A stretch of 64,000 nucleotides of DNA, taken from NCBI GenBank assembly GCA_002340355.1, contig DDLX01000040.1:186001-250000 (forward strand), written 5' to 3'. Shown here piece after piece: positions 61,595 through 64,000 of the stretch. The notes beneath the pieces were generated by a model, which was not told the DNA's origin, ran no database searches, and worked only from the letters and a program-made list of their open reading frames with translations. The position numbers and the translations under genes were made by a program. Every line of letters begins with the position of its first letter. Positions within the stretch are counted from its first letter, which is position 1. Source of the DNA: Cytophagales bacterium UBA2561. GTDB taxonomy: Bacteria > Bacteroidota > Bacteroidia > Cytophagales > Thermoflexibacteraceae.

Positions 61595-62392
61595 ATGAAT
61601 CTCCCTAAAGAATTACAGCCTTATCAGGCTCAGATTGAAAAATCAGCACTAGAATATGTTCAAATTCAATTAGTTGAATCCGAAACTAATTTAGAACTCA
61701 CACAAAGTAAAGTGGGTGGCTTACCTTATCTTCCTCACGAAATTGCCTATCCAAGAGATACTGAAAATGAACCCATGCTTTTATTAGCTCAGTTAAATTT
61801 TGCTGAAATTCCTCATCTTCAACACTTTCCCAAATCAGGTATTTTACAGTTTTATATCGCAATGGATGATGTCTGTGGGATAGATTTTGATAACCTCACT
61901 ACTCAAACCAATTTTAGGGTTTTGTTTCATCCTACCATTGATTTATCCAATTGTCAAAATGATTTCTCTTTTTTAGAAGGTATTCAAAATGAAGATTTTT
62001 ATCTTTTGGAGCAAAATGAGTATGCCCTCCAATTCAAGAAATCAATAAATTATGTCTCTGCACAAACTATAGATTTTGAGACTTTTTTCGGAGCAGATGC
62101 TTGGAATTTCTTTACCCAGCTCGGCGAAAAAAGAGACGAAATCCATGAGTTATACTGGGAAACTTTCCAATCAGAAGGACATAAAATAGGTGGCTACCCA
62201 TTTTTTACACAAGGAGACCCTAGAGAGCGTCAAAAGCAATACAGAGCCTATAATATCTTATTGTTTCAGTTAGATTCTGATGGTGATAGAGTACTTTGGG
62301 GAGATTCTGGAGTAGGTAATTTTTTTATTTCGCTTGAAGATTTACAAAATTTAAATTTTGATAATATACTCTATACTTGGGATTGTTGTTAA
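61595..62392 (+). CDS. YwqG family (DUF1963) protein
   Basis: 265 residues. KVGGLPYLPHEIAYPRD (about 40-56), LLLAQLNFAEIPHLQHFP (about 62-79), KSGILQFYIAMDDVCGIDFD and the C-terminal HKIGGYPFFTQGDPRE...LLFQLDSDGDRVLWGDSGVG (in pieces) are the family signatures. These proteins are small, cytoplasmic and of unknown role. It is followed 27 bp later by the agmatine-deiminase-family gene on the same strand. Confidence 0.85.
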   Translation: MNLPKELQPYQAQIEKSALEYVQIQLVESETNLELTQSKVGGLPYLPHEIAYPRDTENEPMLLLAQLNFAEIPHLQHFPKSGILQFYIAMDDVCGIDFDNLTTQTNFRVLFHPTIDLSNCQNDFSFLEGIQNEDFYLLEQNEYALQFKKSINYVSAQTIDFETFFGADAWNFFTQLGEKRDEIHELYWETFQSEGHKIGGYPFFTQGDPRERQKQYRAYNILLFQLDSDGDRVLWGDSGVGNFFISLEDLQNLNFDNILYTWDCC

Positions 62393-62419
62393 TTTCAACT
62401 CAATAAAATACCTTAAATT

Positions 62420-63553
62420 ATGTTTAAAATACTATTTTTATCCCTCGTTATTTTAGGTATTTCTTCTTGTGAAACGGAGGAGCAGACACTTCCAGACTCT
62501 TTAGACTCAACCGTAGATGAGACTGAAATTCTATACACTATGCCTGAAGAAAGTGAGCCTCATGAAGGTACTTGGTTACAATGGCCTCATCATCACCAAT
62601 ACGGCAGATCTTACCCCAAATATTTGGACAATGCTTGGATACAAATGACTAAAGAACTGATTGAAAGCGAAAAGGTACATATTGTTGCTTATGATGAAAC
62701 TGAAAAAAATCGAATTATTGACCTTCTTACACAAGAAAATATTTCCCTGACCAATATTGATTTTAAGATTTATCCCAATGATGATTTTTGGGTTCGAGAC
62801 AATGGGGCAATCTATGTCCGAGACCAAAATGGAAATTTAGTGATTGAAGACTGGGGATTTAATGCTTGGGGCAAAAAAGCTAATTATCAAAAATGTGATA
62901 TAATTCCTTCCAAAATTGCCAATGATCAAAACCGAACTTTAATTGATTTGAATCAAATTATGATCAATGAAGGTGGAGCAATTGAAGTAGATGGACACGG
63001 TGCATTATTAGCCACTAAAAGTGCAATTCTCAATGAGAATCGAAACCCAAATATGACCCAAACTCAAGCTGAGACTATTTTTAAAAAATATTTAGGAGTT
63101 ACTCATTTTATTTGGTTAGATGGAAAAATAGGTAGTGATATTACCGACCAACACATTGATGGTTTTGCTCGGTTTCTAGATTCTACGACTATTATTACCA
63201 TGAATTCCAGTGATTTATTGGATTTTGATATCAAACAAAGTGATATTGATAAATTATATAATTCTAAAACCAAATATAATAAACCTTACAAATTTATCAA
63301 ATTGCCATTGACCAAAAATAATGTCACAACTACTTACGATAAAAGTATTGGTTACAAAGGTTCATACATAAATTACTATATTGCTAATACAAAAATTTTA
63401 GTTCCAAATTATAACGATCCTCATGATTCGGTTGCAAATTCGATTTTACAACAACTTTATCCGAACCGAACGGTAATTGGAATTGATGCCCGAAATATGT
63501 ATATTCATGGCGGAATGATTCACTGTGTAACACAACAACAGCCTCAAGAATAA
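62420..63553 (+). CDS. Agmatine-deiminase / peptidylarginine-deiminase family lipoprotein
   Basis: 377 residues. A lipobox (LVILGISSC, cysteine near 17) precedes an acidic tether, so unlike cytoplasmic AguA it is exported. The guanidino-modifying fold is complete: EPHEGTWLQWPHHH (about 46-59), NDDFWVRDNGAIYV (about 119-132), NEGGAIEVDGHGALL (about 183-197), DQHIDGFARF (about 243-252) and the catalytic cysteine in GGMIHCVTQQQ (about 364-374). It would convert agmatine or a related guanidine compound outside the cytoplasm. Peptidylarginine activity is the alternative. Confidence 0.87.
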   Translation: MFKILFLSLVILGISSCETEEQTLPDSLDSTVDETEILYTMPEESEPHEGTWLQWPHHHQYGRSYPKYLDNAWIQMTKELIESEKVHIVAYDETEKNRIIDLLTQENISLTNIDFKIYPNDDFWVRDNGAIYVRDQNGNLVIEDWGFNAWGKKANYQKCDIIPSKIANDQNRTLIDLNQIMINEGGAIEVDGHGALLATKSAILNENRNPNMTQTQAETIFKKYLGVTHFIWLDGKIGSDITDQHIDGFARFLDSTTIITMNSSDLLDFDIKQSDIDKLYNSKTKYNKPYKFIKLPLTKNNVTTTYDKSIGYKGSYINYYIANTKILVPNYNDPHDSVANSILQQLYPNRTVIGIDARNMYIHGGMIHCVTQQQPQE

Positions 63554-63571
63554 CTCAAAACTTGGCAGAAA

Positions 63572-64000
63572 ATGGCTCAAAATCCAAATAAAACACAATT
63601 GGAGCGTTATAAACGTTTGCTTGAATTAATTAATGGGCATTTCAAAGAAGCACTCACCATTCAGGACATTGAAGAGGCTTGTTTTTATTCTTATCGAAAT
63701 ATCAATCGGATTTTTTTGGCATTACAACATGAAACAATAGGAAAATACATTAAACGTTTACGACTGGAAAAAGCAGCAGAATATCTCAAATATACTGATC
63801 ATATCATTTCAGATATTGCTCTTGAGGTGGGGTATAGTGATATTGCTGCATTCAGTAAAGCCTTCAAAAGTAAATTCAATTGCTCTCCGTCTCTATTTCG
63901 TGAAAGTCAGATCCAATATCAACACCTGATACAAGCTTGGCAAACTGAAGAAATTTCTCCAAAAAATATTTCGAAACTTCAATTCGAAGTCGAAGAATTA
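63572..64000 (+). CDS. AraC-family transcription regulator, 5' part
   Basis: 143 residues from the ATG to the window edge, with no stop. Two HTH units of the AraC kind sit at the N-terminus (ALTIQDIEEACFYSYRNINR, about 27-46; EKAAEYLKYTDHIISDIALE, then VGYSDIAAFSKAFKSKFNCS, about 66-105). An AraC with the DNA-binding part first, followed by another domain (often GyrI-like), is likely. It runs 18 bp after the deiminase gene on the same strand, so it could regulate it. Confidence 0.82.
   Translation, partial: MAQNPNKTQLERYKRLLELINGHFKEALTIQDIEEACFYSYRNINRIFLALQHETIGKYIKRLRLEKAAEYLKYTDHIISDIALEVGYSDIAAFSKAFKSKFNCSPSLFRESQIQYQHLIQAWQTEEISPKNISKLQFEVEEL

Overview
This is chromosomal sequence from a low-GC member of the Bacteroidota, most likely a Cytophagales-type environmental bacterium. 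The evidence is gene content: TonB-dependent receptors with an HmuY partner, DUF6607, DUF5683 and DUF6913 family proteins, a bacterial histone-H1-like peptide, a mevalonate-pathway pair, and an ArsEFG-type thiol/permease set. Several start regions carry a TAnnTTTG promoter box, and there are no obvious Shine-Dalgarno sequences. A number of genes appear to start with TTG. The genus is not resolved. No rRNA, CRISPR array, complete prophage or transposase gene was seen.

Layout. 0-6.7 kb: inositol-phosphatase family enzyme, branched-chain aminotransferase, then a haem-uptake locus (TonB receptor and HmuY on the minus strand, DUF6607 protein divergent). 6.8-12.1 kb: a MITE, a large LRR-Roc-COR GTPase, two small proteins, a LuxE-type ligase and a tiny lipoprotein. 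12.2-22.4 kb: pyruvate dehydrogenase E1 alpha, tRNA-Glu, an RCK/RyR channel-like protein, an FKBP, a tandem Usp, FtsE, an alpha-oxoamine synthase, a histone-like peptide and two secreted proteins. 22.4-28.2 kb: dnaN, an arginase-fold protein, an SDR, mevalonate-diphosphate decarboxylase and a GHMP (mevalonate-type) kinase. 28.3-34.9 kb: two XRE regulators separated by a MITE, another MITE, a GH13 enzyme, then a tight run of pabC-like, TonB-C-like and DUF5683 genes. 35-39 kb: two tandem, partly near-identical adenine methyltransferase genes. 40-41 kb: an orphan cobalamin riboswitch. 41-52.5 kb: YihY protein, phosphatase, TonB receptor, mnmG flanked by two parS sites, dapA, pheA and sucD. 52.7-57.4 kb: membrane protein, hydrolase, an arsR-E-F-G cluster with paired operators and two MITEs, and Nfu. 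57.7-64 kb: metX, secreted proteins, a methyltransferase, a YwqG protein, an agmatine-deiminase-family lipoprotein and the start of an AraC regulator.

The most interesting items are as follows. (1) The methyltransferase pair: a full-length gene with an N-terminal nuclease-like segment is followed 4 bp later by a second copy lacking that segment. Both flanks are near-identical and the central, presumed target-recognition, block is different. This is what a recombinational specificity-switching restriction-modification locus would look like. (2) Two families of miniature transposable elements, recognisable by terminal inverted repeats and by 8-bp or 5-bp target duplications readable in the sequence. 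They share an internal palindrome that also occurs alone between genes. (3) A cobalamin riboswitch with no recognisable target gene. (4) Two parS centromere sites around mnmG. (5) Two identically built operators (ATCG-N8-CGAT) governing the arsenic-type cluster, which is itself interrupted by a MITE.
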